Positions 11,136-21,977 are shown, counted from the first letter of the stretch. The stretch is DNA of 64,000 bases from Vibrio scophthalmi LMG 19158 (GCF_000222585.1 NZ_AFWE01000073.1:124001-188000), one strand, 5' to 3'. Notes: a model not told the origin generated them from the sequence alone. Translations and numbers: made by a program.

Positions 11136-12133
11136 TGGCATATTTAACGAAACCTCGTTTGTCGCATTGGTTTACTTGTATGGTGATGAGTGCAGGTATC
11201 GTTAGCGGCGCAACGAGCTTTTCTGCCCATGCAGAGCAGCCACTACGGGAATACCATAAAGTGCCTGGCATTAGTGGTGCACTCACCAGTGTTGGGTCTG
11301 ATACGTTGGCCGGAATGACGACCTTATGGGTAGAGGAGTTCCAACAGCTCTATCCGGGGGTGAATGGTCAAGTTCAAGCGTCAGGCTCTGCCACGGCTCC
11401 CCCTGCTTTAACCGAACAGACGGCACAGTTTGGCCCTATGAGCCGGCCAATGCGTAATCGAGAGATAGAAGCCTTTGAGCGTGAGTTTGGTTATAAGCCG
11501 ACCGAGCTGAGAGTGGCTATTGATGCGATTGGCATTTTTGTCCATCGGGATAACCCAATCGAAGGGCTTAACTTTGTTCAGCTCGACAGTATTTTTTCGG
11601 CCACGATGCGCTGTGGTGGAACAGAACCGATTCAAACCTGGCAACAGCTTGGGTTGAATTACCAGTGGGCTGAGCGAGCGATTCAAAAATTTGGGCGTAA
11701 CTCTGTTTCTGGAACTTATGGCTATTTTAAGAAAAACGCACTGTGTGGTGGGGATTTTTTAAATAATGTTAATGAGCAGCCAGGTTCCGCTTCGGTAGTG
11801 CAATCTGTCGCTTCGGCGATTAACACCATTGGCTATTCTGGTGTTGGGTATAAGGTCTCTGGGGTAAAACGTCTGCGTATCGCCCAAGAGGGTGATCAAT
11901 ACGTCGATGCTACAAGAGCTAATATCTTATCAGGTAAGTACCCACTCTCTCGTTACCTCTATGTGTATGTAAATAAACACCCACATAAAGAACTGTCACC
12001 GATTGAGCGTGAGTTTATTCGTTTTATCTATTCGCAACAGGGGCAGAAGCTGGTGGAGCAAGATGGTTATGTGGCGATCTCTCCAGAAATTGCGCAGCAA
12101 GAGCTGGAAAAAGTCGGCATTAGCTATCAATAA
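11135..12133 (+). CDS. pstS: Phosphate ABC transporter substrate-binding protein (PstS family)
   Basis: 332 aa. A signal peptide is predicted to about residue 33 (ends SAHA). The mature part has the phosphate-binding family pattern VGSDTLAGMTTLWVEEF, ASGSATAPPAL, GPMSRPM and GRNSVSGTYGYFK, whose Ser/Thr/Arg residues hydrogen-bond phosphate. It acts in the periplasm and delivers phosphate to the PstCA permease. It is unusual in being in the phoBR transcript rather than directly before pstC; the permease genes are 1.9 kb away beyond ppx. It belongs to the short Vibrio PstS-like group; another PstS may exist elsewhere. Confidence 0.9.
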   Translation: MAYLTKPRLSHWFTCMVMSAGIVSGATSFSAHAEQPLREYHKVPGISGALTSVGSDTLAGMTTLWVEEFQQLYPGVNGQVQASGSATAPPALTEQTAQFGPMSRPMRNREIEAFEREFGYKPTELRVAIDAIGIFVHRDNPIEGLNFVQLDSIFSATMRCGGTEPIQTWQQLGLNYQWAERAIQKFGRNSVSGTYGYFKKNALCGGDFLNNVNEQPGSASVVQSVASAINTIGYSGVGYKVSGVKRLRIAQEGDQYVDATRANILSGKYPLSRYLYVYVNKHPHKELSPIEREFIRFIYSQQGQKLVEQDGYVAISPEIAQQELEKVGISYQ

Positions 12134-12214
12134 CCGATTAACGATTTAAACATCATATCGTGCAAGGCGTGTTCGAATGCTGACTTGCCTTCGTCGTGGC
12201 TTGCACTACTTGGC

Positions 12215-13720
12215 CTAATGAATCTCTAATTGCCATCCGAGTTGATGCCAGTAAGCTTGCTCTGCGAGTAGATTCGCGTTGAGTAGCTTATGTCTTGTTA
12301 GCCAGTTAAATTCAGAGCAACTTAGCTGCCATTGATCTTGTGTGGTTATCGTGAGCTCAAATGGAGGCAGTGGAGAGTCGCTGCGTTGGCTATTGAGTAA
12401 AATAGCTAAACGTAATACTCGAATTAAACTCAGCAGCTGTGGTTTTTGATAGAGAGAGAAGTTTTCTATTTCATTTAAGTTCATTGATTTGCGTTGAAAA
12501 CGAGCTAAGGTGGCGAGCACGCGTTGTTGCTCAATATTGAAGCCCGGCATGTTGCTATGCTGAAGTAGGTAAGCGGAGTGGCGATGATAATCGCTTAAGC
12601 TAATGCTTAAACCAACCTCATGCAATAAAGCGCTCCATTCGAGTAAATCAAATAACTCGGAGTGCTGTTTTATGGCTAATGGTTGGTGAATTTGCTGCAG
12701 AAACTCACGCGCTTGTCCTTTTACTCGTGCAGCATGTTCTAAGTCGACAAGGTGTTTAATCGCTAAATTTTCGGTGGTACGCATACGAATGTCACTACGT
12801 TTCAAACGAGCTTCCATTTCATAGAGTAAGCCTTCACGTAACGCACCTTCAGTGTAAAACATTTCGCGGATTTTCAGACCAACAAACACCGCATACATAA
12901 TCGCAATGCCTGCGGCAAATACGGGCTTACGTGCATCGGTAAGGCCAGTCAATTCGATATCATTAATGTTCCCTTTTTCGGATAGGAGTGCGATTAATTG
13001 CAGCAGCCGTTTAGCGGTAATCACGCAATCTTGATAGCCAAGGCCACACAGTACATCTCGGATCGCTTTCACCGTACCAGAAGAACCAAAGGCACTTGAC
13101 CACCCTTTGAGACGATAATGGTGAGCTAAAGATTCTAACTTTTGCTCTGCAGCTAGAATGGCATTGGTAAAGTTGGTGTGGGATAGCTTTCCGTTGGCAA
13201 AAAATTGCTGCGTAACGGTAATACAGCCAATCGGTTTACTGTTTAATAGTTCTGGCTCAAAACCCGAACCGTAAATGATTTCGGTACTGCCGCCACCAAT
13301 ATCAACAATCAGCTTACTGTCTGATTGCGATTGAGTGTGGGAGACTCCTTGATAGATCAAACGCGCTTCTTCGGCGCCAGAGATAATCTCAATCGGATAC
13401 GGTAAGATTCGTCGGGCTCGCTGGATAAATTCATCAGCATTGATGGCTTGGCGTAAAGTATATGTCGCAGCAATACGCACATCGGCTTGTTTAAAACCTT
13501 GGATACGTTCGGCAAACATCGCTAAGCAATCTAAGCCGCGTTCGATAGCAGCATTATCTAACTCGCCTTGTTCATTGAGACCATTGGCCAACTGAACGTG
13601 TTGCTTGTGACGACTAACCAGTTGTAGCTCTTGGCCAACTATTTTAGCTACTACCATATGAAAGCTATTGGAGCCTAAATCAATGGCGGCAATATAACGA
13701 GTCTGCGAAATTGGATTCAT
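12215..13720 (-). CDS. ppx: Exopolyphosphatase (Ppx/GppA family)
   Basis: 501 aa. The actin-like ATPase-fold motifs are present: [17 protein letters not shown] at 10-26, [11 protein letters not shown], and the phosphate-binding loop [14 protein letters not shown]-terminal HD-like helical domain follows ([21 protein letters not shown]). Length and N-terminus resemble Ppx more than GppA. Ppx removes terminal phosphate from polyphosphate. It sits inside the pho/pst cluster on the opposite strand, divergent from pstC. The polyphosphate kinase gene ppk, often its partner, is not in this window. Confidence 0.9.
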   Translation of the reverse strand: MNPISQTRYIAAIDLGSNSFHMVVAKIVGQELQLVSRHKQHVQLANGLNEQGELDNAAIERGLDCLAMFAERIQGFKQADVRIAATYTLRQAINADEFIQRARRILPYPIEIISGAEEARLIYQGVSHTQSQSDSKLIVDIGGGSTEIIYGSGFEPELLNSKPIGCITVTQQFFANGKLSHTNFTNAILAAEQKLESLAHHYRLKGWSSAFGSSGTVKAIRDVLCGLGYQDCVITAKRLLQLIALLSEKGNINDIELTGLTDARKPVFAAGIAIMYAVFVGLKIREMFYTEGALREGLLYEMEARLKRSDIRMRTTENLAIKHLVDLEHAARVKGQAREFLQQIHQPLAIKQHSELFDLLEWSALLHEVGLSISLSDYHRHSAYLLQHSNMPGFNIEQQRVLATLARFQRKSMNLNEIENFSLYQKPQLLSLIRVLRLAILLNSQRSDSPLPPFELTITTQDQWQLSCSEFNWLTRHKLLNANLLAEQAYWHQLGWQLEIH

Positions 13721-13970
13721 GGGTTATCTTTGCCTACATATGTGGTTAGTAAAGTTAACTGAAGCCGCGATGGATGAAAGCCGACTTTTTCCGTAGTGCT
13801 GCACCAAATCTTCATTCAGTACTCAACAATAATAGAAGGTGTTTTTATTTATGAAGTAGCTGTTGTTGCAATATTTTTACAAAGGTAGCAAAAATAATAT
13901 GTGATTAGTGTGACAGTCGAGGAAGAAACGGCGTCAGGATAGTTGATTCTTTTCAGTTGTTTATTTTCAA

Positions 13971-14004
13971 CTGTAATATAATTGTCATCTTGGCGAAATA
14001 CTCT
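13971..14004 (+). promoter_or_regulatory. Pho box and -10 of the pstC promoter
   Basis: CTGTAAT (13971-13977), ATAA spacer, TTGTCAT (13982-13988): a near-consensus PhoB site. TACTCT at 13999-14004 is a suitable -10 element 10 nt further on. It lies within the 312-nt ppx/pstC divergent region; the rest of that region (13721-13970) is AT-rich with no other feature I can support. Confidence 0.82.
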
Positions 14005-14032
14005 ATCGTCGGGCAATATTAGGTAGGTTGAG

Positions 14033-16219
14033 ATGGCAAAGGCCGAATTTTCATTACGCGAAAAAGATAGAAAGCGGCTAGTCAAAGATCGTTTAGTGCG
14101 TTTAGCGGTGACGTTTGGCGGTGTTGGCGTGCTTGCGGCATTGGTCTTAATCTTCATTTATCTAGCGATGATGGTACTGCCTCTCTTTTCGGATGCCAAA
14201 TTTACGCCTAATGTAGCAAGTCAAACTATCACCACTCCAGCTCCGGTTGCGGCGGGTATTGATGATTATGGTGAACACGCTTTTGTTATCTCCCAGCAAG
14301 GACAGTTGGACTTTTGGCCATTGTCTCAGCCTTCAGAGCAGCCACAGTTATCGGTTAATTTCGGTCAACAATATAGCTTGTTTTCTCAAATGCCCAGAGC
14401 ACAAGGTTGGTATGCGTTTGCGGCTAAAAATGGTGACGTTGCCCTTTTTCAGCCACAAATGGCAAGTACTCTGGAAAATGAAGGGCGTCTTTTTACCCCC
14501 AAAGTGACGCGTTGGCAGCCAGTTTTCGACCTCTCTTATCCTGATGTTGAGTTGCAAAATTTCACCTTCGCTAAGGGTGAACAAGTGATATTAGCGGGCT
14601 ACTTTAGCGATCAACGAGTGCGAATCCGTTGGCAAAATAAAGATGCCAGCATTAGCGACTTTCAGTTTGAAACCCCAATAGCCGATGTGCAACAACTGCT
14701 ATTAACCCCAGATGGCAAAACGCTTTATTTACGTGCTGGCTCTGAGCTCTATGTGGCGAAAAAGCATAGCGATGCGTTTGTTATTCGAGAAATTGTCGAT
14801 CTTAGCCAAGGCAAAGAGCAGCACGCGGTGAGCGATATTGACTTGCTATCAGGGGCTTATTCATTGCTCGTGACCCACCAAGATGGCTTAGTGTCACAAT
14901 GGTTTGATGTCCTGAAAGACGGTCAGCGTCATCTCACTCATATCCGTGAATTTAAACTGGCCGCAGAGCTGCAATTTTTACTGCCAGATACTTACCGCAA
15001 AGGTTTTTATAGCTTTTACATTAATGGCACCGTGCAAAGCCACTATACCACGAGCGAAAAGCTGGTGATGTTCAAGCGTGCTTACGAAAAAGTGCCGCAA
15101 CTTGCGGGCATGGCGAATAACGAGCAATATTTAGTGGCTTTGTCAGGCAATCAATTGAGTGTGGCGCACATTGATAACCCATATCCAGAGATCTCACTCT
15201 CTTCGATGTGGCAGAAAGTGTGGTATGAAGGTTACCCAGAAGCGCAATATGTTTGGCAAACGACCTCGGCGAGTGATGAATTTGAAGCCAAGTTTAGTTT
15301 AGTACCAATTGCCTTTGGTACTTTAAAAGCCGCGGCTTTTGCCATGATGTTTGCAATTCCAATTGCAGTACTAGGCGCTATATATACCGCTTATTTTATG
15401 ACAGCCAAGATGCGCCGAGTGGTGAAACCATCAATTGAATTGATGGAAGCGTTGCCAACCGTCATCATCGGTTTCTTAGCCGGTTTATGGTTCGCCCCAA
15501 TTGTTGAAACGCACCTTGCCGCAGTGGCGGCGTTATTGTTGCTGTTGCCGTTTACCATCGTGGCGATTGGCGCAATGTGGCATTTACTACCAAGTCGCTG
15601 GACGCGTCGTTTGCCTAATGGTTGGCATGCGGCGATATTAATGCCGGTGATTGTATTACTAACCGTGGTAATTTTGCAGCAGAGTAGTAACGTAGAGATG
15701 TGGCTGTTTGATGGTGATGTGCGTGCTTTTCTCGATCTACAAGGTATCGATTTTGACCAACGTAATGCACTTGTTGTCGGCTTTGCGATGGGGTTTGCGG
15801 TAATACCGACCATCTTTACCATTGCTGAAGACGCGATTTTTTCTGTACCTAAGCACTTGTCGGACGGTTCATTGGCTTTGGGTGCGACACCTTGGCAAAC
15901 CTTAATTTATGTGGTGCTACTCACCGCCAGCCCCGGTATTTTTTCTGCCATTATGATGGGGCTAGGTCGAGCGGTGGGTGAAACCATGATTGTCTTGATG
16001 GCAACCGGTAATACGCCCATTCTTGATTGGAATATTTTAGAAGGCATGCGCACCCTTTCCGCGACGATTGCGGTTGAGATGCCAGAGTCAGAAGTCGGTA
16101 GTTCTCATTTCCGCTTACTGTTCCTCGCAGCGCTGATCTTGCTTGTCTTTACCTTTGCTGTGAACTCGTTAGCCGAATGGGTTCGTCAGCGTTTACGTGA
16201 AAAATACCGTGCTTTGTAA
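14033..16219 (+). CDS. pstC: Phosphate ABC transporter permease PstC, enlarged form
   Basis: 728 aa, more than twice the E. coli PstC (about 319 aa). An N-terminal membrane segment (about 22-50) is followed by a periplasmic part of roughly 370 residues rich in beta strands, with propeller-like repeats (LLTPDGKTLYLRAG, DIDLLSGAYSLLVTH). The permease core starts near residue 425, and the ABC-permease EAA loop is seen as [19 protein letters not shown]. It forms the inner-membrane channel with PstA. Enlarged PstC proteins are known in Vibrio, so this is not a fusion error. pstA starts 26 nt downstream. Confidence 0.94.
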   Translation: MAKAEFSLREKDRKRLVKDRLVRLAVTFGGVGVLAALVLIFIYLAMMVLPLFSDAKFTPNVASQTITTPAPVAAGIDDYGEHAFVISQQGQLDFWPLSQPSEQPQLSVNFGQQYSLFSQMPRAQGWYAFAAKNGDVALFQPQMASTLENEGRLFTPKVTRWQPVFDLSYPDVELQNFTFAKGEQVILAGYFSDQRVRIRWQNKDASISDFQFETPIADVQQLLLTPDGKTLYLRAGSELYVAKKHSDAFVIREIVDLSQGKEQHAVSDIDLLSGAYSLLVTHQDGLVSQWFDVLKDGQRHLTHIREFKLAAELQFLLPDTYRKGFYSFYINGTVQSHYTTSEKLVMFKRAYEKVPQLAGMANNEQYLVALSGNQLSVAHIDNPYPEISLSSMWQKVWYEGYPEAQYVWQTTSASDEFEAKFSLVPIAFGTLKAAAFAMMFAIPIAVLGAIYTAYFMTAKMRRVVKPSIELMEALPTVIIGFLAGLWFAPIVETHLAAVAALLLLLPFTIVAIGAMWHLLPSRWTRRLPNGWHAAILMPVIVLLTVVILQQSSNVEMWLFDGDVRAFLDLQGIDFDQRNALVVGFAMGFAVIPTIFTIAEDAIFSVPKHLSDGSLALGATPWQTLIYVVLLTASPGIFSAIMMGLGRAVGETMIVLMATGNTPILDWNILEGMRTLSATIAVEMPESEVGSSHFRLLFLAALILLVFTFAVNSLAEWVRQRLREKYRAL

Positions 16220-16245
16220 TGGGCAATTAATAGGAATCAACCAAC

Positions 16246-17904
16246 GTGTTTAAGTGGCTAAAATCAGGCGCACCATGGATCTGGTTAACGGGCGGAGCGG
16301 TCAGCATTAGTTTGCTGTCAGTGCTTGGCTTGTTGCTGCTTATTGGCTGGAAAGGGCTCTCGTATTTTTGGCCTGCGCCACTTTACCAATGGACAACCGA
16401 TGAAGGTCAGATTTTGGTTGGTCAGCTCTATGCTGAAGAATACGTTCCTATCAGTCATTTGAAAGAGATGGACATTAGTTTGCCCCCTCACGTAGAGCAA
16501 AGTGGCAAGGTGAAACGCTTACGGATTAAGGTCGCAAATCGTGATATCTATCCGGCTGATTTTATTTCTATTTTAGAAATTGATGTACTAAAGCGTAGCG
16601 AACCACAAGGTTGGGCGGTGATAGAGCGAACTCGAGGTGGTGACTTCTATGGGCTACCTATCGCTTATCAACTTGCAGATGGAACCAAGCTAGAACAATA
16701 TCAATCCGAGCTCAAGCGAGCTCTAAATTACAGCCATTCAGTGCGCGAGCAGATTAATCAGATCATTACGCAAGAGATCCGCGTGATCAGTGCGCAAGCG
16801 AATGATTTACGACTTGAAAAGCGTAAATATGAACTTAATCATCCGCAAAACAGCCTTAAAAACGAAGAGTTTATTAATCGCTATACGGCTCAGTCGAATC
16901 TCTATAGCCAACGGTTGGCTGAAGCGGAGGCTAAGCTTGATGATTTACGTGCCAAATTAGCCAAACAAGGTTTGTTAGTACAAGATATGATGGGGAAGAC
17001 GATGTTAATCCCACTGAGTCATATTTTGGATATGTGGTACCCAAATCAAATGACGTTTATGGAAAAAGGCGTCCATTGGGGCAAGCAAGTATGGAAGTTT
17101 TTAGCCGATAATCCACGAGAATCAAACTCGGAAGGCGGGGTGTTTCCTGCCATGTTTGGTACGGTACTTCTGGTTTTGATTATGTCGGTGATCGTTATGC
17201 CTTTAGGGGTGGTTGCCGCGATTTACTTACATGAATATGCCAAGAATAACCTCTTTACGCGGATTATCCGTGTAGCGGTCATTAACTTAGCCGGTGTGCC
17301 ATCGATCGTTTACGGTGTATTTGGTTTAGGCTTCTTTGTTTATATTTTAGGGGCTTCGATTGATAACGTCTTTTATGCTGAGCAATTACCAGCGCCAACG
17401 TTTGGTACTCCGGGGCTATTATGGTCGGCATTGACCCTGGCAGTATTAACCTTGCCGGTAGTAATTGTTGCCACAGAAGAGGGTTTAACACGTATTCCTA
17501 ACTCAGTGCGTCATGGTTCATTAGCGCTGGGTGCAACTCAGTTTGAGACTATGTGGCGTATCGTTTTACCGATGGCCAGTCCGGCTATTATCACTGGGCT
17601 AATTTTAGCGGTTGCCCGTGCCGCCGGTGAAGTAGCACCACTGATGCTGGTGGGGGCCGTAAAATTTGCTTCAAGCCTACCCGTTGATGCACAGTTCCCG
17701 TATTTACATTTGGAGCGCAAGTTCATGCACTTAGGTTTTCATATCTATGATGTAGGCTTCCAGACCACCAATATTGAAAGTGCGAGACCTCTGGTTTATG
17801 CCACTTCCTTTTTGTTGGTTACGGTGATCATCGGGCTTAACTTAACGGCGATCAGCATCCGTAACAATTTGCGTGAAAAATACCGAACTTTAGGACAAGA
17901 CTAA
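16246..17904 (+). CDS. pstA: Phosphate ABC transporter permease PstA, enlarged form
   Basis: 552 aa with a GTG start; E. coli PstA is about 296 aa. TM1 is at about 12-36, then a periplasmic insert of about 250 residues that includes a strongly predicted coiled coil (about 148-245, Glu/Lys/Gln-rich heptads such as [14 protein letters not shown]). The permease core starts near 300, with the EAA loop [20 protein letters not shown]. It partners PstC. The matched enlargement of both subunits suggests a periplasmic assembly on the transporter. It ends 2 nt before pstB. Confidence 0.94.
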   Translation: MFKWLKSGAPWIWLTGGAVSISLLSVLGLLLLIGWKGLSYFWPAPLYQWTTDEGQILVGQLYAEEYVPISHLKEMDISLPPHVEQSGKVKRLRIKVANRDIYPADFISILEIDVLKRSEPQGWAVIERTRGGDFYGLPIAYQLADGTKLEQYQSELKRALNYSHSVREQINQIITQEIRVISAQANDLRLEKRKYELNHPQNSLKNEEFINRYTAQSNLYSQRLAEAEAKLDDLRAKLAKQGLLVQDMMGKTMLIPLSHILDMWYPNQMTFMEKGVHWGKQVWKFLADNPRESNSEGGVFPAMFGTVLLVLIMSVIVMPLGVVAAIYLHEYAKNNLFTRIIRVAVINLAGVPSIVYGVFGLGFFVYILGASIDNVFYAEQLPAPTFGTPGLLWSALTLAVLTLPVVIVATEEGLTRIPNSVRHGSLALGATQFETMWRIVLPMASPAIITGLILAVARAAGEVAPLMLVGAVKFASSLPVDAQFPYLHLERKFMHLGFHIYDVGFQTTNIESARPLVYATSFLLVTVIIGLNLTAISIRNNLREKYRTLGQD

Positions 17905-17906
17905 AC

Positions 17907-18725
17907 ATGTTTTCAGTCAATCAAGCGCTAGGGTACCCAACCCCATTAGATGTGAACAATCTCAGTGATGAGCAAACCGCGATTTCGATCGAAGGGCTTA
18001 ACTTGTTCTATCAAAATACGCAGGCGTTGAGTGATATTTCGATGCGTATTCCTAAAGGTCAGGTGACGGCGTTTATCGGTCCATCGGGTTGCGGAAAATC
18101 GACCTTATTACGCTGCATTAACCGTATGAATGATTTAGTCGAAGGTTGCCGCGTTAATGGCCGTGTGACACTGCATGGTAAAAACGTCTACGAACCAGAT
18201 GTGGATGTGGCGACGTTGCGTCGTCGTGTGGGGATGGTGTTTCAAAGGCCAAACCCATTCCCTAAATCGATCTATGAAAACGTGGTTTATGGACTTCGTT
18301 TACAAGGTATTAAGAAAAGCCGAGTATTAGACGATGCGGTTGAGCGAGCGCTACGAGCAGCTGCACTATGGGATGAAGTCAAAGATCGCTTACATGAAAA
18401 TGCTTTTGGGTTATCAGGTGGTCAGCAGCAGCGATTGGTGATTGCACGTTCGATAGCGATAGAACCTGAAGTATTACTCTTAGATGAGCCGACCTCCGCT
18501 TTGGATCCTATTTCGACATTAACCATTGAAGAGCTGATTAACGATCTCAAAACCAAATATACCGTGGTGATCGTGACCCATAACATGCAACAGGCGGCGC
18601 GAGTGAGCGACCATACTGCCTTTATTCATATGGGAAAGTTGATCGAGTACTCAGACACGGATTCTATTTTCACTTCGCCATTGAAAAAGCAGACAGAAGA
18701 CTACATTACTGGTCGGTATGGCTAA
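17907..18725 (+). CDS. pstB: Phosphate ABC transporter ATP-binding protein PstB
   Basis: 272 aa. Walker [11 protein letters not shown]-loop [16 protein letters not shown], signature [14 protein letters not shown], Walker [12 protein letters not shown] and the H-loop VTHNMQQA are intact. The phosphate-specific [14 protein letters not shown] stretch identifies PstB. There is an N-terminal extension of about 15 residues compared with E. coli PstB. It provides ATP hydrolysis for PstCA at the cytoplasmic face. Confidence 0.97.
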   Translation: MFSVNQALGYPTPLDVNNLSDEQTAISIEGLNLFYQNTQALSDISMRIPKGQVTAFIGPSGCGKSTLLRCINRMNDLVEGCRVNGRVTLHGKNVYEPDVDVATLRRRVGMVFQRPNPFPKSIYENVVYGLRLQGIKKSRVLDDAVERALRAAALWDEVKDRLHENAFGLSGGQQQRLVIARSIAIEPEVLLLDEPTSALDPISTLTIEELINDLKTKYTVVIVTHNMQQAARVSDHTAFIHMGKLIEYSDTDSIFTSPLKKQTEDYITGRYG

Positions 18726-18826
18726 CATTAGCACCAATGTTGAGTGCAAATAAGCCACTATCACGGCTATGATTGAGAAATACCCACTATCTCTGTTTTT
18801 ATCTTACAAGGAACTACACTTTATTC

Positions 18827-19525
18827 ATGAACTTTGGACGCCACATTTCAGGTCAATTTAATGTCGAACTAGAGTCGATTCGAACCCATGTTCTTACCAT
18901 GGGAGGCCTCGTTGAGCAGCAGCTCTCTTTTGCGATGCAAGCATTGCTTAAAGAGGATATGGAACTGGCGAAAAAAGTGGTGCGTGATGATCATAAAGTG
19001 AATGCGATGGAAGTGTCGATCGATGAGGCATGCACGCGAATTATTGCCAAGCGTCAGCCCACGGCAAAAGATCTGCGCTTGATTATGGCGATCATCAAAA
19101 CCATCACGGATCTTGAGCGTATTGGGGATGTTGCGACCAGCATTGCCAAAGTCGCGATGGAAAACCCTTCAACTCGCGAGCATCAATTTAATGTCTCGCT
19201 TGAACCATTGTGCCGTCAGGCAGTGAGTATGTTACATCAAGTGTTGGATGCCTTTGCTCGTATGGATGTTGGTGCAGCCGCTGCGGTGTATAAGCTCGAT
19301 GACCGTTTGGACGCTGAGTATGAAGCGCTGGTGCGCCAGCTGATGGCTTACATGATGGAGGATCCGAAAAATATCCCCCATATCTTACAAGTTATGTGGT
19401 CGGCTCGTGCGATTGAGCGTGTTGGTGATCGTTGCCAAAACATCTGCGAGTACATTATTTACTTCGTTAAAGGTAAGGACGTTCGCCATCTTGGTGATCA
19501 AAGTATCGATGATGCGCTGCGTTAA
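18827..19525 (+). CDS. phoU: Phosphate-specific transport system regulator PhoU
   Basis: 232 aa from the ATG at 18827. This start matches the family N-terminus ([14 protein letters not shown]), and AAGGA lies 14 nt upstream; an in-frame ATG at 18773 would add 18 residues unlike PhoU. Two PhoU three-helix repeats are visible (about 15-105 and 120-220), each with the metal-binding E/DxxxD pattern. PhoU links PstSCAB to PhoR and keeps the regulon off in high phosphate. Its stop codon lies inside a palindrome and overlaps the 3' end of the opposite gene by 4 bp. Confidence 0.96.
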   Translation: MNFGRHISGQFNVELESIRTHVLTMGGLVEQQLSFAMQALLKEDMELAKKVVRDDHKVNAMEVSIDEACTRIIAKRQPTAKDLRLIMAIIKTITDLERIGDVATSIAKVAMENPSTREHQFNVSLEPLCRQAVSMLHQVLDAFARMDVGAAAAVYKLDDRLDAEYEALVRQLMAYMMEDPKNIPHILQVMWSARAIERVGDRCQNICEYIIYFVKGKDVRHLGDQSIDDALR

Positions 19526-19535
19526 AAACGCAGCG
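19515..19535. terminator. Palindrome containing both convergent stop codons (possible bidirectional terminator)
   Basis: Perfect 9-bp stem (19515-19523 with 19527-19535), loop AAA. The phoU TAA (19523-19525) and the opposite-strand TAA (19522-19524) both lie at the stem/loop border. There is no T run, so termination would be weak or factor-assisted. Confidence 0.45.
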
Positions 19536-20028
19536 TGATACCGGTGCTGAAGGTGGTCGAAAAGTTACTGTTCAAGTAAGTATCTTTCTTATCGACAAAG
19601 TTAATGTCGATGCCGGCGCGAAAACCCAGATGGTCGTTCACTTGTAGTACCCAAGCGCCCGCAGTGCTGATCCCCGTGCCGTCTCTGTATTCTCTTGGCG
19701 AGAAGAAATAGTGGCGGCTACCTTCATATTCCACTCCACCAATCTCTAATTGAAATCCAACCATAGGTGCTTTGGGTAAGTTATATTGTGCGCCAACACG
19801 ATAGGTTTTAAGCCGATCTTTGTCAGTTAGAATCTTGGCCGAAGTATGGCTATAACTCACATATAACGCGTCCAACCCAAGCACGTCAGTTATGCCGACT
19901 TGTAAGCCTCCGCCTAAATTCCCCGAACCCACATATGGGCCTAATTTTAGTTCTGGTGAAATATGCAGCCCTGAAGCGAATGAGCCAAAGCTTGCCAATA
20001 GACTGAATGCGACGAGAGTCTTTTTCAT
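19522..20028 (-). CDS. Small outer-membrane beta-barrel protein
   Basis: 168 aa from the ATG at 20028, which has AGG 8 nt upstream; the ATG two codons earlier (20034) is too close to it. Signal peptide [18 protein letters not shown] (about 18 residues). The mature protein is a series of amphipathic beta strands with Gly turns and ends in TLRF, the C-terminal aromatic signature of outer-membrane barrels. The size suggests 8 strands, as in OmpW/OmpX/PagL-like barrels. I cannot name the exact family. It is convergent with phoU; no Pho box was found upstream. Confidence 0.8.
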   Translation of the reverse strand: MKKTLVAFSLLASFGSFASGLHISPELKLGPYVGSGNLGGGLQVGITDVLGLDALYVSYSHTSAKILTDKDRLKTYRVGAQYNLPKAPMVGFQLEIGGVEYEGSRHYFFSPREYRDGTGISTAGAWVLQVNDHLGFRAGIDINFVDKKDTYLNSNFSTTFSTGITLRF

Positions 20029-20242
20029 AGTCATAACCTAAAGTCAGTAAAAATCGGTCACCTTGCCTCGTCCTAAGGCGGTGGAAACTGGCTGACAAAC
20101 AGGTCAATAAAAATGAACCCTTATCGGTTACTCTTCAGCCTTTCCTTATTCGCCATCCATAACGAAGCAGTGGGAACACGGGCCATGATAGTGATAAGTA
20201 ATTCATCGCTCTAATGGTTGTGACTTATTGGGGTGATAAACT

Positions 20243-21172
20243 TTACTTATTAGCTATTTGTTCGTTGAGAACATGTAGAACTTGGTCATAGAGCCAGTTT
20301 ATCAGGGGGTTATGACGATATTTACGATGGTAATAAGCGTAGACAGGGTAATGAAATGGTTGGCCTTTGACGTGTGCCGTCATACTGCGTAACTGCGGGA
20401 AGTTATGAATTGGAAATAGGTTCGAATGAGGAAGAAAGAGATCGCTATGAGTGACTACATCGACGGCGGCCATGACAAATTCAGAGCGAAATTTCACGTT
20501 GACCTCAATGCCCTCACGTCTCATCACCTCAGCGGCAAGGCTAAAACTCTCATTCCAACCGGGGATGATGATCGAAGCGATGTCATACCCTTGCATATCG
20601 TGGGCATCAACGCTGGGTTGATTAACCGGGTGGCCTTGTCGAACAAGAATTTTTGAGGTCAGTTCAACTAGGAGTCGAGAGTAAATGTGCTGAGGGAAAT
20701 CATTGTCGTAGTTAATCCCAAACAGTACTTCTCCATTTTTGATCTCATCGAAGGTGGTTTTACTCCAACTGATCAATTCGATACTGCAGTTTGGTGCCAC
20801 TTCCTGCAGACGTTGAAAAAGTGTACCAGACAAACAAGTGAGAACGATGGGGGCAACGGCAATACGCAACGGCATGTCGATGTTTTTTGGGTCGAACTCT
20901 TGATTGCGATTTAGACTTGCGGCAAGACCATCGAGATGAGGTGTGATGGCATCAGCCAGATCTTGAGCAAATGGGGTAGGCTCTAAACCGCCATGCACTT
21001 TGACAAATAATTCATCGGCAAAGTGATGACGCAGCTTTTGCAGCGCTTGGCTGATCGCCGGCTGTGAGACAAACAGGCGTTTGGAGGCTTTGCGCATATT
21101 GCGCTCTTGTGAGAGGACAAGAAACGTTCTCAGTAGGTTTAGGTCTAAACTGTAAAACAGATCTTTGTTCAT
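20243..21172 (-). CDS. LysR-family transcriptional regulator
   Basis: 309 aa. The N-terminal winged HTH has LDLNLLRTFLVLSQERNMRKASKRLFVSQPAISQALQKLR (about 9-49), followed by the effector domain (about 95-300). The pattern is nearest the NodD/LeuO-like subgroup with the 'DLNLLRTF' start. A strong ribosome site (AAGGAGAG) precedes the ATG. It lies 58 nt downstream of cutC on the same strand; whether it regulates cutC or something else is not shown by the sequence. Confidence 0.88.
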   Translation of the reverse strand: MNKDLFYSLDLNLLRTFLVLSQERNMRKASKRLFVSQPAISQALQKLRHHFADELFVKVHGGLEPTPFAQDLADAITPHLDGLAASLNRNQEFDPKNIDMPLRIAVAPIVLTCLSGTLFQRLQEVAPNCSIELISWSKTTFDEIKNGEVLFGINYDNDFPQHIYSRLLVELTSKILVRQGHPVNQPSVDAHDMQGYDIASIIIPGWNESFSLAAEVMRREGIEVNVKFRSEFVMAAVDVVTHSDLFLPHSNLFPIHNFPQLRSMTAHVKGQPFHYPVYAYYHRKYRHNPLINWLYDQVLHVLNEQIANK

Positions 21173-21230
21173 GCCACTCTCCTTATGTGCCTCCTCATGC
21201 TAACACCTGTTTGCGGGCGATTAAATGGGG

Positions 21231-21977
21231 TTATTGGTTTAACTGGCGGGCAACGGCGGCGATCTTGTTACCATCCGTAACGGGAATGATGAAATCATCA
21301 ATGGAATTATTACCCATTTTTACCTCATCAGAGAGGGTCTCCATTACGCTAGGGCGAGTCGATTTTCCAGACAGATGCACCTGGGTCACTCCCGTTTGTG
21401 TGGTAATCGCAACCACATTGTCCGCAGTTAAACCTGCTCCGGCCATGACCGAAAAACGACCATTGGCTTGTGTGACCATTTGTTTGAGTACAGTGACACC
21501 TTGTTCAACATTCGCGGCTAAACCAGAGGTTAAAATACGTTCACAACCGAGTTGTGCAATTTGCTCAATGGCTTGTTCAATATCACTACATTGGTCGATA
21601 GCGCGATGGAAAGTCACCCCCAAATTGCATTCTGTTGCCGTTGCCACTAAGCGTTCAGTTTGAGGCATGTTGATATGGCCTTGCGCGGTTAAGACACCAA
21701 AAACAACGCCTTGCAATCCAGCTTGTGCCGCCGCTTTGATATCCAGTAGCATGGCATCGATATCATCTTGATCGTAAATAAAATCGCCTTGGCGAGGGCG
21801 AATCATGGCGTAGACTGGAATTGTAGATAGTGCGGCAGCACGTTGCATAAAGCCAAAGCTTGGGGTTAGGCCACCTAGTGCCAGAGATGAGCAAAGTTCG
21901 ATGCGATCAGCGCCACCAGTAATCGCTTGATGAAGGGATTCTAAATTATCGATACATACTTCAATTTGGTAAGTCAT
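21231..21977 (-). CDS. cutC: Copper homeostasis protein CutC
   Basis: 248 aa from the ATG at 21977 ([11 protein letters not shown]); a TTG 5 codons upstream is possible but not needed. CutC has a TIM-barrel fold. Family motifs are [20 protein letters not shown] (about 22-41), [19 protein letters not shown] and [16 protein letters not shown]. It is cytoplasmic and linked to copper tolerance, though its enzymatic role is not settled. It is upstream of a LysR gene, with tRNA-Tyr genes further upstream. Confidence 0.94.
   Translation of the reverse strand: MTYQIEVCIDNLESLHQAITGGADRIELCSSLALGGLTPSFGFMQRAAALSTIPVYAMIRPRQGDFIYDQDDIDAMLLDIKAAAQAGLQGVVFGVLTAQGHINMPQTERLVATATECNLGVTFHRAIDQCSDIEQAIEQIAQLGCERILTSGLAANVEQGVTVLKQMVTQANGRFSVMAGAGLTADNVVAITTQTGVTQVHLSGKSTRPSVMETLSDEVKMGNNSIDDFIIPVTDGNKIAAVARQLNQ

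Noticed and set aside
15391-15822. 143-codon minus-strand open frame
   Set aside because: Antisense to the membrane part of pstC; no ribosome site and no recognisable pattern.
21064-21663. 199-codon + strand open frame
   Set aside because: Antisense to cutC and the LysR gene; Cys/Ser/Thr-rich with no family pattern.
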